DNA of 64,000 bases. It comes from Heterobilharzia americana. Taxonomy: Eukaryota > Platyhelminthes > Trematoda > Strigeidida > Schistosomatidae. The translations under genes and the position numbers were made by a program. Within the stretch, counting starts at the first letter, position 1. Every line of letters begins with the position of its first letter. The notes under the pieces are model-generated. The model was not told where the DNA came from. It saw only the letters and a program-made list of their open reading frames with translations, and ran no database searches. Location: contig OX104134.1 in NCBI GenBank assembly GCA_944470555.2, forward strand, positions 115,872,701-115,936,700, read 5' to 3'. This document shows, in pieces, positions 10,290-21,650 of the stretch.

Positions 10290-12850
10290 AAGACTCACTT
10301 CAAGGCAGATATATGGAATGAGGTATTTAAAATGAAGGTTAGCCAAACTGCTGAAGCTTCAAAAGACATCAGAGAGTGAATACATATACACCATTGTTAT
10401 CGATTTTCAACCATGTCACAAGGGTCTAAGACTATTGTTTTCTATTATCTACATGACTCCAGACAGGCAGTCAACAAATCCTCACAGACCTCAGACCAAG
10501 AATCAGAAGCTTTATCGACTGCTGTCATCTTACTCTGGCCACCATGAACCCTTTTCTAACCAAATCCAACATCTAACACCAATTCACGTCAAAGTGGCCG
10601 ATGGTGGCTTGTCAAGTCCAGCAACAGCAGAAACAACCCCAACCTATGGTGGTTCAAAACCTCATCAGCCGTCTTTCTTTCCTTGGCTATTGCTTATCAT
10701 TTAACTTCTGTGTTGCTCTCATGATGCCACCATAAAAGAGCAATGCTACGAAAACAGCCATCGTCAAAAATCTGTAACCACCTCACATCCCCTACTTTCA
10801 ACGGCTATATCTCACACATGTTTGACAGAACAGTACAAGCTATAGCGCGTTATCCTACTTCCCTAAAAGTTAGTTGGATATTCTCATCAGTCGGCACCAT
10901 AGATGACATTGCTTGGCAAATGACAAACAGGTCTTCTGTATATAAGCTGACATTTCGTCAAAAAATAACCCTTCGGGATTATGCAACTACCCGAGTAAGT
11001 GATGTGGTTGATGCACTCAACTATTTTTCACTCCATAACCTTAAACTGAGAGTAGTTGCAAAGCAGTCCTGAAAAATTATCTTGCATTTGACTGGTGCAA
11101 ATCGCATACTAGCCGAACATACATTATGCCCAACGAGTTCAGAAGACTTTGTATTTCGGCAATGTCTTTACCTTACGGAACAATGTAGTTTGCGTACTCC
11201 AAGTCAACCAGATACTCTTCAGCTAATAGGTCGATCCTTGAGAAGTTACACGTACCTAAGGTTATGTAAATTTAAAAAAAATTTATAACGAAGTTAAATG
11301 GCAACGGTGACAAAGGACACCCCTCCCGCACACCACTGGTTGTCGTCGACTTAGATGATAACTCCACCCAGGCACATACACGGCTGTGTGAGTTCAAGCA
11401 GAAAATTCTCATTACCGTTACATACTTGTTATGCACTCCCTTCACAGTCCCACACTACCACAACACCTCACAGTCCACTGGGCGGATGCCGTCTCCAGTC
11501 CAGGTAAGTGTCTGCCGCCGGTAAGTATGCCTGAGTTCCAGAACCCGTCCAAACAAGAAGATCTGATCGACGAACCCTCGTTCAGGTTTAAAATTGTCTG
11601 GCATAAATCCAAGGGTCCTGAACACGATGTTAGTTGAGCCGACTCCTCAATGCTTGTTACAAGAAGACTTATCTCCTTTCTTACAAACTTCAATGATCAG
11701 TGAAGTAGACCAACTTGGCAGAACTAGTTCTGAAAACCATAAACTACCTAGTACCTCCGTGAACTTAATCAGTAATTTCCAACCTCCATCTTCATGAACT
11801 TTTGATGGCAAACCGTGAGGTCCTGCTGCTTTGTATTGTTTCAGGGTTGAAACAGCTTTCTCAACTCCAGCGAAAGTTGAAGGACCAACATCTACGTTCC
11901 ATACAGATTCAGGCTGCATGCTTGGAAAGTCAAGCGTTGGTGTGGGCTAGTCGAACTGTGGTTCAAAGTGGTCCATACAACGTTCTGGCCGCCTGTCCTG
12001 AAAGGTCATCGGTAAACCATACTTCTTAGCCACTGCTTCGACCACAATCCTCTTTTTCTTGACAGTACCACTAATAAGCCTTAACAATTCCTGAGTATTA
12101 CCTAATCCTGACGCCTTCTCTATCTCTCTCGCTTTCGTCACCCGCCACTGTTCACGGTCATCATTGTGAAGACTCGCAATTAGTCTACGTTCAAGTTGCT
12201 TCCGCTACTCATTGTAATCGGAGCCAACTAGAATCAAGCTTCTCACATCAATCAGCTAGGATGACGTTGCGGAAAGCCACTGACGTTCGCTAAGGTTTAA
12301 ATGTAGGTTACCAACTAACTGTCTTTACAGTTGTTTCTACAAAAAACTGAATATCATGCCAGGCTTCCACAAGATGAGCATTGCTGTCATGTTCAGATAG
12401 CTCGTTTCCTGCTACCAGTAAGGCGCAGACATACAAGTGCTTAAACTAACGCATAGTCGGAGTTCAAACACGTACTCTATAAATAGCGGCAATCCTCTAC
12501 AACAATGACTAATAGCAATATGATTAATCTGCGTCCATCATTAGTTTGATTTCGGTGGATGGCATGTGATAAAGTATCTTGACTTATGCTCAAAGTTAGT
12601 GCTAGCCACAAACAAGTGATTATTAGAAGAAAATTCCAACAGACGATCACCATCATCAAGTAATTGACATGCGATCCGGTGGATACTTCCAAAATGTTTT
12701 TCCGATTGGTCCAGCTCCCCACTCCAGCGTTGAAGTTGTCTACTATTATGACTTATTCTGAAGGTCTTGCCCTATGTGGAGTAATTGACAGCTTCTCATA
12801 TAATTTGTCGTCGGCATCATCCCAACTGCAGTCGATGGGTGTTTAGGCGG
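10290..12850 (-). mobile_element. RTE retrotransposon, long decayed copy
   Basis: Minus-strand copy with the RTE order still visible: endonuclease pieces (about 12850-12200), linker frame 11947-12141 (MTKAREIEKASGLGNTQELL, as in other RTEs), RT palm frame 11647-11919 (EKAVSTLKQYKAAGPHGLP, the KAAGPDG motif with D changed to H), then the YADD region near 11200 and the 3' end to about 10290. Stops and frameshifts occur throughout. It lies between two other RTE fragments without unique spacer. Confidence 0.7.
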
Positions 12851-12854
12851 AGAT

Positions 12855-13600
12855 TATAAATAGGCATCAGTTTCAACGGCTCCGATCGTTGACAATAGTC
12901 GTATAGTGGGAAATTGATGAAGTTGTAAGAGAACTAATATTCGTATCAGCAAATGAAGGTAAAGAAGGAAACAGAGGTAAAACGGGTAGGTTATGTTTGG
13001 TTCGATTTTGCATAATACTGGAAACGTGCCGGCGGTTAACACTTCCCAGCTGACCACACTGTGTAAGACTATTTCTTCCTAAGGTATCTGAAGGAAAAAA
13101 GACTTGTGTGACTGTGGAGTCAATGGGACATCTGCTTGAAGTCACACATGACCTTTTGTTTTGAGGTTTGGATGTTCTAAAACCGGATAAAAAACACCCA
13201 CACCACCGGTACCGAAAGACCGTGAGGCAGAGAGGCGTGTGCTGTTTGTAGGGCCAACCTTTTCCAACCGTCCTCCTTCCCATAGCGAAGGCAGCATCCG
13301 CGTAACACTGCTGGCCATCCAAGGGAAACACCTCTTACTGCTGTCACACTCTATCCAGCCAGCTGTATAACTTCACCCTCACAAACCCCCATATCCCAGT
13401 GTAGCAATTTATACGGCAACGGTAACAGCTTCTTGTATTACCGCCATTCAAGTGACCTCTTTGGAATAGTAGGATCTCAAGAGAAGAAGTGTTCCATCAC
13501 CATGGCTCGTTTGATCACTGCGATATTCTGGTCCAATCATCACTAAAAGGTAACAGCCATCGGTCGGTAGACATAATTGGATGTTAGGAAGGTCCATAAA
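12855..13600 (+). repeat. RTE 5' leader copy (long version)
   Basis: Plus-strand RTE leader with the same order of motifs as 8686-9095, extended on the right to about 13570 by a further leader segment that is also seen, inverted, at 20500-20700. The neighbouring copy at 10290-12850 lies on the opposite strand, so the two meet head-to-head. Confidence 0.6.
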
Positions 13601-13639
13601 TAAAAGGTTGGTTGAATTTTCAAGATAGCCAAAAGCATA

Positions 13640-14290
13640 CACACCTGTGCCACTGTAACCAATATTTATCAGAGCACGCTAGTGAATCACTCATGGATTA
13701 AGACTGATAATTCACTTCATATTGAAGGAAGTGCTCATGATGTTGTCTAGAATGATAATGAAAGCTTCGCAATTAAACCATCCAGCTCAGAGAACGCAAC
13801 ATAATTAATATTACTCAGAGTCTTCAATCACTGATTCTCATCGTCTCCAGAGAGGGAATCTACTCGCCTCTACGCAACCCAGATCAATAATCTAAGACTT
13901 CATGGACTGCTGCTACGTGTCCGTTTGACCACCATTAGCCTTCTTCCAACCTAATCCTACTTTACTACACATGTTAAATTTGGTTGTGGCTTGACGTGCA
14001 GAATTTACGTTCAAGTCAACTCAGTCGTTGAAGCTTCACAACCTCATCGACTAATTTAATAGGCCTAACCACAGAATTGGTCACATGGTGACTTCACAAG
14101 TAAGCAATGCTTCGAAGGCAGCTGCGATTACAAACCTGTGGCTTTTGACTTTCTACAGGGATGCCTCACAGCCGTAAAACACAACAGAGCACAACTCTGA
14201 GCAGCATACTCTTTCTTTAATATGGGGGTTAGGTGTCTCACCAGAACTAAAGACGGCATAGGTTGACTGTATTCTGTGAACTAAATCCTT
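13640..14290 (-). mobile_element. RTE 3' end with embedded PLE 3' fragment
   Basis: The minus strand of about 13810-14230 and 13640-13720 matches the RTE 3' region seen at 9290-9660. Between them, 13723-13802 on the plus strand matches the 3' trailer of the PLE at 27244-27320 (shared gaaagcttc...attaaacca...agctcagagaacgcaac pattern). The block is thus a small mosaic. No coding frame is preserved. Confidence 0.5.
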
Positions 14291-14750
14291 CCAAATAAGG
14301 ATGACGAATGCTCTACAGCTTGCGAGATAAAAACTGTAGTCGATACAATCATGTGTTCGTGTGAATAAATATACACATCAGCCTCGGAAATAAATAGACA
14401 ATATTATTACGATGACCAAAATGGTAATAAACAGTCGAATAATAGAGAAGATTGTTAGATGCAGATTTTGAAGACGATGAGGATTTTACGGGAAAGGAAT
14501 ACACATTTTCAAAACAATACAGAACCACAACAAAGGTCCAATGACTTTTTCGTTTTGAGAAACACGAACAGAGTCGGAAACTTATAACCACCGTGACTTC
14601 CAACCTTAAAGTAAAACTGATATCTTTTCTCAGATTCAGATTCTATAGACTTTGACAACCCCGATTGACTCCCTCCTTTCATTAACCCCCAGAAAGATTT
14701 GTTTTAAACACCTAAAATACCGATGATCTGGTCTGAACATCAAACCTCCT
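14290..14750. other. AT-rich stretch without recognisable gene
   Basis: Frame 14349-14603 on the minus strand is serine- and aromatic-rich without any motif I recognise. I see no element signature. It separates the RTE/PLE mosaic from the SINE at 14754. Confidence 0.4.
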
Positions 14751-14753
14751 TGA

Positions 14754-14940
14754 CTATACCAATGGATTCTGACCCAGTGGCTAGATGGTAACGTCCTGGC
14801 CACGGAACCTGAAAACTCTGGGTTCGATTCAAGGCGAGGTCGTGGGTGCGCACTGTCTGGGTGTCCCATACTGGGACAAGACTGTTGTTTAGAGCTCCCA
14901 GGTGTCCAGTGCTCTGCCAACTGATGTCAGTTCATCCTGA
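14754..14940 (+). repeat. tRNA-like SINE with Pol III boxes and hammerhead helix II
   Basis: An internal Pol III promoter is visible: an A-box-like tggctagatgg at 14778-14788 and a B box ggttcgattca at 14821-14831, spaced as in tRNA-derived SINEs. Downstream, 14863-14877 forms a perfect hairpin (GTCCCA, loop TAC, TGGGAC), equivalent to helix II of schistosome hammerhead SINEs. The flanking core halves read tctgggt and aagac instead of CTGATGA and GAAAC, so the ribozyme is probably dead. Together these parts support a retroposed Pol III transcript of the SM-alpha type. Confidence 0.65.
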
Positions 14941-14984
14941 ATACAAACTTGAAATTCTTGAATACCCACAAATCCTCAACTAAA

Positions 14985-16280
14985 ATTGATTAAGCGCATA
15001 TTGGTAACCAGCTTCGACAGACGATTCCTGAAGTAGTGACCGATGGGGTGAATCTGGTGGCCGTGATGAAACAAAAACTCAACGATGATAATATTTTCGA
15101 CCAGTGTCGTCCACACGATGATTCCACAAAACGAGAGCAATGCCACGAAGACATCTGTGATCAAAACCCTGGAATCGCTTCATATCTTCTACTTTTAACA
15201 AGCCGTATAAGAGGACAGAACGAACTGTAGCGTAGTATACTCGCCCTTTGATAAATAGTCAGATATTTCGCCAGTCGGCGCCACAGGTGATGCCCAAACG
15301 GGCCTTCCACCACTTCACTATATCATTAAACTGGTAGAAGTTGCAACAAACCAGTCCTGGAGCATCGTCTTACAGTTAACAGATGCGAAACACATGCCAG
15401 TCAAACATACTCAAATTTCTGCTCAACGCGTCGCGGAGACCCTGTATGCAATTTGTCAGCCTCTTCACCTTGAAGTAGGGACAACATCGTCTGCATACTC
15501 CAAGTCAACCAGATGACTTCCAGGGGTAGATCGACTCCTGTTAACCCAGATGTACCCAAGGTCATGTCCATTAGCATACCTATGACTAAGTTAAATAGGA
15601 ACGGTGACAGTGGACATCTCTGGTGGACACCACTAGTCATCGTCAATTCACATGACAACTCTCCACAAGCGCTGACACAGCTGTGTGAGTTCGAGTTGAG
15701 AGCTTTGATTAATGTTATATACTTGCTCGCTGCTCCCTTCACAGTCAGACACTGCCACTACACCTCACAGTCGACAGTGTGGAATGCTACCTCCAGGTCA
15801 AGAAATATGGCAAGTGTCGGGAATCGGCCGGTAGATGTGCCTTGATTCCAAGACCTGATGAAGGGTAAAGGTCTGATGGATGCCTGCCTCAAACCTCCCT
15901 GGTTTCCTCGAGTTTGCTGTTCTTGAGGTCCAGTTAGGTGTCGAATAACTATGGACTATAGTACCTTGGATACAATTTTAGTCAAACTGTTCTCCCCTAT
16001 GGTTATCAAAAGAACACTTTACTCCGTTTTTATAGACTGCGATGATCAGTGAAGTACACCAATCTGACGACACTAACTCTCATTCCTATACACTACTTAG
16101 TACCTCGGTGAACCTTATCAGTGAATTCCTACCTATATTCTTGAAAACTTCGGGTGGCAAACTGTGACGCCCTGCTGCTTTGTATCGTTTCAGGGTTGAA
16201 ACAGCTTTCTCAACTTCATAAAGAGTTGGACAAACGACATCTACGTCCCATTCAGTTTCAGCTCGGATCAGTGAAAGCAA
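14985..16280 (-). mobile_element. RTE retrotransposon, RT region copy
   Basis: Minus-strand RTE copy. Frame 16086-16328 holds the EKAVSTLKRYKAAGRHSLP palm start (KAAGPDG with P and D replaced). Frame 15401-15742 holds the GVHQRCPLSPFLFN box, followed by the region that encodes LEYADDVV in the 5 kb copy, here shifted in frame. The 15320-16180 part is nearly identical to the inverse of 4842-5700, including shared stops. Its 15180-15320 part instead matches the plus-strand copy at 21980-22110. It ends just left of the mL63 3' region. Confidence 0.75.
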
Positions 16281-16838
16281 TATAGAGAATAATTTCAATA
16301 AGCACTTGCGTCTATGAAAGTTAACCAATAGTATACTACAGTTACTGATGCCTATTCTTCATATTTACATCAGGCGCAGTATACTATCTCGTAATTCAGG
16401 TGATATTCATCAGCGAACATCCTGAAGAAAAGATTTCCCAACATTTTAATGAGTTGTAGCTTCAAGTTCCATTTGAGCATACCTCGCAGTTAAAATACTA
16501 TTACATGTATAATCCAGCTCTGGAGGAGGCTGAATCTGAGCACTGTGTTGCAAGTTATAAAATTGGCAAATGCATATATTCACTGTCTTCCAGTTTCTTC
16601 ATTGTCATCTTTCCATGATACCCATAAGAAAAAATTCACTGCAACTATCCAAAATCATTGGTTGAAATCCACTCACAGGCGAGTGTACGTTTAAAACTGA
16701 TTATATTCAAAATGTACTCTAAAACATTAAATTACCTACGGTTAATTTGAGTATTCATGTGTACAAATATATAATTCCCACACTGTATCAGATAAAGAGA
16801 GGAAAAACACAGACAATATCATTATTGTATCCGATTAT
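16281..16838 (-). other. Probable 3' untranslated region of mL63
   Basis: Unique-looking AT-rich sequence between the mL63 stop codon and the RTE copy at 16280. I find no canonical AATAAA on the minus strand in the first 300 bases after the stop; the clearest variant is AATATA (complement of 16702-16707). The true transcript end is not determined by the sequence alone. Confidence 0.35.
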
Positions 16839-16952
16839 TTATACATCAAAACGTTTAGTTACAGACAACTTATCCCAAAATGTCTCCAGTTTACGTGTAG
16901 GGAAACGAAGATTGAATTGCGTAGCATAACGATCATAGAATACTTTATCTTC
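16839..16952 (-). CDS. MRPL57: Mitochondrial ribosomal protein mL63, exon 2 (C-terminal)
   Basis: Terminal coding exon of the gene that starts at 23570. It begins after a minus-strand acceptor (gtgtatag at 16953-16960, preceded by a pyrimidine-containing stretch), is in phase 0 with exon 1, and encodes 37 residues then TAA at 16839-16841. Its FPTRKL...DKLSVTKRF segment aligns with the conserved end of mL63, where FP-x-R precedes a D-x-L-x-VTK motif. mL63 is a small protein of the mitochondrial large ribosomal subunit. The two exons together give 109 residues, close to the roughly 100 of animal homologues. The exon is too short and too far from exon 1 for a simple ORF scan to reveal it. Confidence 0.7.
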   Translation of the reverse strand, partial: EDKVFYDRYATQFNLRFPTRKLETFWDKLSVTKRFDV

Positions 16953-17099
16953 CTATACACCCAAGCAGGAAAATATTAAAAGATATTTCTGTTATGAACG
17001 CTTACTTAAAAAGAAAAGGATAGACAGATAACTCAGAATAGAACTTGCTAAACGAATGCATCAGTTCAAGTTGTTACACATCACAGCAGCATGCAAGGA

Positions 17100-17570
17100 A
17101 ACAAGTAGGTAAGAAAAAAGTGTACACATCAGGGCCACTGTGACTGATTTTTAACCATATCACTTAGTCTTCAAACACTGATTCCTATCCTCCTTAAGAC
17201 CCGAACGGGTAGTCTACACCCCCTTCCTCTATAGAACAAAGACTTTATGAACTAATGTTATATATAATTTAGGTTACTCTAAGTCTTTTCCAATGTAACC
17301 GTACTTTGGTCAACATCACACATCAATTAGCCGGCAGCTCGGCATGCGCAACATACCAAAGCCACCTCAGTCGTTGAATGTTCAAACTGCGTCGACTGAC
17401 TTGCCTTCCCTGCCAACTATCCTGTACTGAACATCAAAACTGATTATATACTGTATCCATCCAAAATAAGCAGTACTGTCAAGACACCTTGGTAAGAAAC
17501 CTGCAACCTCTTCACATTTTTTCATACTACTAACAGTCGTTTCTCAACCGCAAAATAGGACGTAAAGAAA
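17100..17570 (-). repeat. RTE 3' end fragment
   Basis: The minus strand matches the RTE 3' region found at 9290-9640 and 19100-19560 (shared series of blocks around 17140-17200 and 17330-17410). No coding frame. It lies inside the mL63 intron. Confidence 0.5.
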
Positions 17571-17679
17571 GAAAGAAATTCCAATTCCCAGAAAATCAAA
17601 CATCTGAAAAAAAACACATACGAAAAACAAACAATTGACAGACCCGATCCAGTGTAAACTCTAGTGCTCTTAAGGTCTA

Positions 17680-18594
17680 ATCACCCATCTAAAGAATATA
17701 TTGTGGCGGCAGCGTAAGAGTATATACAACTGTAGAAGTTTTAGACAGGAGTATGAAGAGTAGAAGGCGCTTGAGTAATGAAAACACAAACTTACAAAAC
17801 ATGACCACCAAGAGACACAGCATACAACATATTATAACACTAAGACACAAGTTGACGGAAGAGGCAGCAAAAACGGGACTTCCTTAAGGTAAATGTAGAG
17901 AAGACGGAGGTGATGAAGATACCTAACCAACAACAGCATCAACAACAAGCACCAATCACCATTAACGGGAGAAACCTAAAGGAAGTTGTCTTCTTCACCT
18001 ACCTAAGCAGCATCGTTTCAACTACAGGCGGCGGCACAAATGAGGATATCAAAACCAGGATCGGAAAAGCGAGATAGGCTTTCATTAATCTGAAATCACT
18101 GTGGAGATCTACTGCACTCAGCATAAAGATCCGTATTTTCAACACTGATTCAGTCAAGTCAGTGCTTCTATATGGTTCAGAAACTTGGCGTGTCACAAAC
18201 TAAAGACATACCTCATCAACAGCTGCCGCCTACGCCCACTCGATAATGAAGATCAGATGGCCAGAAAGAATAAGCAACAAGGAATTCTGGTCTGCCAACG
18301 AACCAACCAAGAACCTATTACCCAACAAATATGCAGAAGAAAGTAGAGATGGATTGGGCATACAATGAGAAGGGGGACATCACACATCAGGCACTCGAGT
18401 GGAACCCAAAGGGGAAACGATGAGTTGGGCGTCCCAGATGAAGGTGATATGGAGATCAAGTGAGGAAGAAATGAAAGCTTGTGAGCAGTCGTGGAGGCAG
18501 GTTCAAAAGACTGCGGAGAACAGATTTCAATGGAGGCATGCTACTGAAGCCTTATGTTCCACTAGGAACCCAAGAGGAAAATAATAATAATAAG
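17680..18594 (+). mobile_element. Second RT family: C-terminal fragment with trinucleotide tail
   Basis: The plus strand encodes a reverse transcriptase C-terminal region unlike the main RTE family: NVEKTEVMKIPNQQ, then FFTYLSSIV...DIKTRIGKAR, then SVLLYGSETW, then a segment with RWIGHTMRR and ELGVPDEGD. These correspond to the thumb and connection region of RTE/SR2-like elements. Stops and frameshifts interrupt it. It ends at 18579-18594 in an aataataataataag tract, typical of the short-repeat tail of non-LTR elements. The YADD box and everything upstream are missing. Confidence 0.65.
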
Positions 18595-18599
18595 ACGGT

Positions 18600-18955
18600 A
18601 ACACCACGATACAAAAAGGGGGAAGAACGGAAGTAACACAAAAAGGGTTACTAAAGAAGCAATCTCAATGATGTATCAAAGAAGTACTCACAACTCTCAC
18701 TTTACCTTTCAGTGGTATGAAACAAACGAGAGATACAGCATGACTACAACTGGTTTAGATTACAGTTTATATGAATTTGAGCACCAAGCTGAATGATCCC
18801 CATACGCCATACAAGAAATAGATAGGCAGCTATAGATACTAACCCAGCATAAATATCCCTCATAAGTCGTACATTGGCGATCTGTTTGTCTCTTTTGACC
18901 AGTCCCAAAGAAACTGAACGGTGAACGGCGTCAGACATACAAAGTCAGTGGAGAA
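18600..18955. other. Intronic stretch without recognised element
   Basis: Frame 18744-18938 on the minus strand (64 residues) has a hydrophobic middle but no motif I know. Nothing else is identifiable. It lies inside the mL63 intron. Confidence 0.3.
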
Positions 18956-18959
18956 CCAA

Positions 18960-19555
18960 GCAAGCAAATGCATCTGTTGTCACACATCACAGCAGCATGA
19001 GAAAAAGCGCATGGAAAAAGACACATATCAAAGCAGACAAAAGTGTACAGGAGGAAAGAGGATTTAAAAACGATAGTTAGGGGAAATATACACGCACTGG
19101 AAGACATCAAAGAGCAAATATACACCTGCACCATTCTGATCGACTTTCAGCTACGTTACCACGATTTTGCAACCAAGATTTCTATCATCTCAATGACCTC
19201 AACCAGGAAGTCTAACTTACTTAAAAGCCTCGGACCAACAAACAGAAACTTCATCCACTCCTGCTACATCTTGGTCTCATCATCCTGAACCCACTTCTAA
19301 TCTAGTCCAACTTTCTCTAGCACTGCACATCGAGGTAGTCGGTGGTGGCTCGGCACACGCAACACACGATCAAGCCATCTCAATCGACTAAGGTTCACAA
19401 ACTTATCGAATGCCTTCTCTTCAGTGAATTTTACTTATCACTTGACTTCTGTATTGCTTACACCATGATTTAGTCATAAGTGAGCAATGCTACAAAGACA
19501 ATCATCGTCAAAAACCTGTAACCGATTCATATCCTCAACTTTTAACTGTTACGTT
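18960..19555 (-). repeat. RTE 3' end fragment
   Basis: The minus strand matches RTE 3' sequence of the 10290-11050 copy: the block at 19100-19555 parallels 10380-10810 in order and spacing. No preserved frame. It lies inside the mL63 intron, next to a plus-strand RTE leader. Confidence 0.55.
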
Positions 19556-20180
19556 TCCCAGTAGCATTCTATCGTTTTCGGTGATAGTTTCATTCACCAT
19601 CTTCTTGTTGCCAGTATCCTTAGTAAGTCCAAGTAGTTTCCGCGTGTTAATCAGTGACGGGTTCTGGAACATAGACCTACTTTCCTGACCGGGTACCTCA
19701 AAAAAGTGTGTCTGCAGTGCCAATGGAACATCTGCTTGAGGCCTATCGCACACAGTCGTTTGAGGATTGCTGGTCTGAGACTTGATTTTTTTAAGGCTAG
19801 GTAGAGAAAATACATACTACTATGGGAAAAAAAGAAGTGTGCTACTTTTGTGGTCGATCTTTCTTGCCTTTCCTTCCCACTAAGAAGGTAGAATCAGCAT
19901 GGTATTGCAGGTCATCCGTGGGGAACACCTTACTGCTGTCACAACCCAGTCCGATTAGCAGTATGACTACGTCCCACCCCCAATCATAGTATAGCAATTT
20001 ACAATATAACTGTTAGGGCTTTTCGTTTTAGCATCATCCAACCGACCTTTCCGGCATGGTAGAAGCTCAAGGAACAAGCATTCCAGAGAGTGTAACTTGG
20101 GTAATTTTGATGTGCAATCCCAATCACTATGGTCCGGAGGAAGCAGTGCGAACGCTGCTAGGGACACAAGGCGGTATTAA
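19556..20180 (+). repeat. RTE 5' leader copy
   Basis: Plus-strand leader matching 13020-13400 in motif order (the gtgtctgcagtgccaatggaac block near 19710 and the ttactgctgtcacaacccag block near 19931). No coding signature. It is followed by about 300 bases I cannot assign. Confidence 0.55.
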
Positions 20181-20500
20181 ATGATGATCCCATCCAGTGA
20201 ATGACAGTACTAACACACAAGACATCACTTCAAAATTACTTACATGGTGTTACCACCAAACCCAAGCAATCCAGCAGAGAAAAAGTGATCAAAAACTCTG
20301 AGCAGTTTGTCTTTCACAGATCACAGGTCAGCTTACACAGGGGGAGAGTAGACCCATTAACACCCAGGCGTTGCAGAAATGAAACCTTACAGCAAAGACA
20401 GAATAAATACGGCATCAAAGATGACCCAGATTATAGAAAGCCACCCTTGGTACGGCAGGCAGTTGAAAATCCAACCGACAGAAATCGTACAAATACTCAT
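20181..20500. other. Unassigned stretch under a 157-residue frame
   Basis: The plus-strand frame 20201-20674 is 157 residues, basic, and rich in R, K, N and T, without known domains. Its C-terminal third (from about 20500) is antisense to an RTE leader, so at least that part is not a real gene. I treat the frame as fortuitous. Confidence 0.35.
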
Positions 20501-21279
20501 CTGACACACGACTACTACCTTCCAGGGATGATCGGACCAGAATATCACAATAATCGAACGAATTATACTAGTGAAACACACTTTCCCTTGAGGTCATACG
20601 ATACCAAAAAGGTTAGTTGGACAGTGGTACGACAGAAATCAGTTAGCATTACAGAGCAACTTACTACACTATAAATACCAGTAACTGAGGGCGAATTCGT
20701 ACTGCTAGCTGGATCGGGTGTAAAAGCAGAAGGATTTTTTTCGTAGACGATCAGCAGTACCAAGCTAATGCAGCCTTCCCGATGTGAGGCAAACAGTAAG
20801 AATAGGTAGACACTCTTCCCCGCCACCCCCCCATAAAAAATAGCGCATTCCTCCTTACTCTTTGGTCTTCCAGAGGTTGTGTTATGAAATTAGAGCTGGA
20901 TTCGAGACAAACTAACTAACATCTCAAACTTCCCAAATGGCCGTATGTGACCAACTTGCAGCAGATATCCTTTGGGCTCTGTGACCACACACAACTACTA
21001 CCAGGATAAATTCTTCCTCTGGTACCTCAAGAAGAACTAGCCTTCCACGGTGTGGGATGCTGGGAAGTCTCAACCACCTTCACAACTCTGTCAGCACTCA
21101 GCTCCCTTCAATATTTTGTCTTCGAATCTTTCTTCCAGTCTCTCGGTCAATAATCCTACATAATCTTTCAATTGTTCCAGCTCTGCAGCCATTTTTAATG
21201 CTTCGAGCTGACGGAGTAGCATTCCTAGTATCTTAAAACCGCACTCCAAACTATAAATCCGAGCTTCTAATGTCCACAC
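20500..21279 (-). repeat. RTE 5' leader plus coiled-coil ORF, inverted copy
   Basis: The minus-strand equivalent of 8497-9087 and, further out, of the longer leader at 13440-13570. Frame 21091-21279 has a translation identical to 8497-8685. The two blocks differ by only a few bases and small indels in the T/G runs near 20820-20840. The match breaks at 20693 / 9087. Confidence 0.7.
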
Positions 21280-21650
21280 ACTCCTTCGAATCGGAACACA
21301 TTTCGGACCGATTATCGGCGTGTGTTATGTTTGTGAGAGACGCAGGTGGGATTATTCACTTATCCTCAGTCGGTCAATACGGTGAACCTGTGAAATTCAC
21401 TCTTCGGGTTTTTGGATATTCAGTAGCTAGTTCTCATGTTCTCGCAGGTGTGGATGTAGCAAGAAGTGCTAAGGCAGAAACTTCACTGTCCAATCAGATT
21501 CTAGTTTTGGATATGAGTGATAACGCACAGATGTACCTATGCATTATTATTTTAATCGTCAAATTGAAATTCTGTATTTTCCGATTCCTCCTTGCTATAT
21601 TTTGATCACTTTCTACCACTTTTGATAGAATCGAATGATGCCTTCAGGTC
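21270..21650 (+). mobile_element. RTE endonuclease fragment
   Basis: Plus-strand frame 21270-21605 begins with the same 70 or so residues as the minus-strand frame 8267-8506 (including EPVKFTLRVFGYSVASS), an RTE endonuclease piece. It lies head-to-head with the leader at 20500-21279, the same arrangement as at 8290-9087. The match to the other copy fades after about 21485. The remaining part of the frame shows no motif. Confidence 0.6.

Noticed and set aside
18744..18938. Minus-strand 64-residue frame as an extra mL63 exon
   Set aside because: Exons 1 and 2 already join in phase 0 across the family's conserved region, leaving no room for an extra exon of this size.
20201..20674. 157-residue plus-strand open frame as a gene
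   Set aside because: Its C-terminal third is antisense to an RTE leader that is present elsewhere in the window, and composition is unremarkable. No motif or splice signals support it.
5264..21279. A single large palindrome covering the RTE region
   Set aside because: The two inverted pairs have different centres (coordinate sums about 21000 and about 29780), so they are separate duplications.
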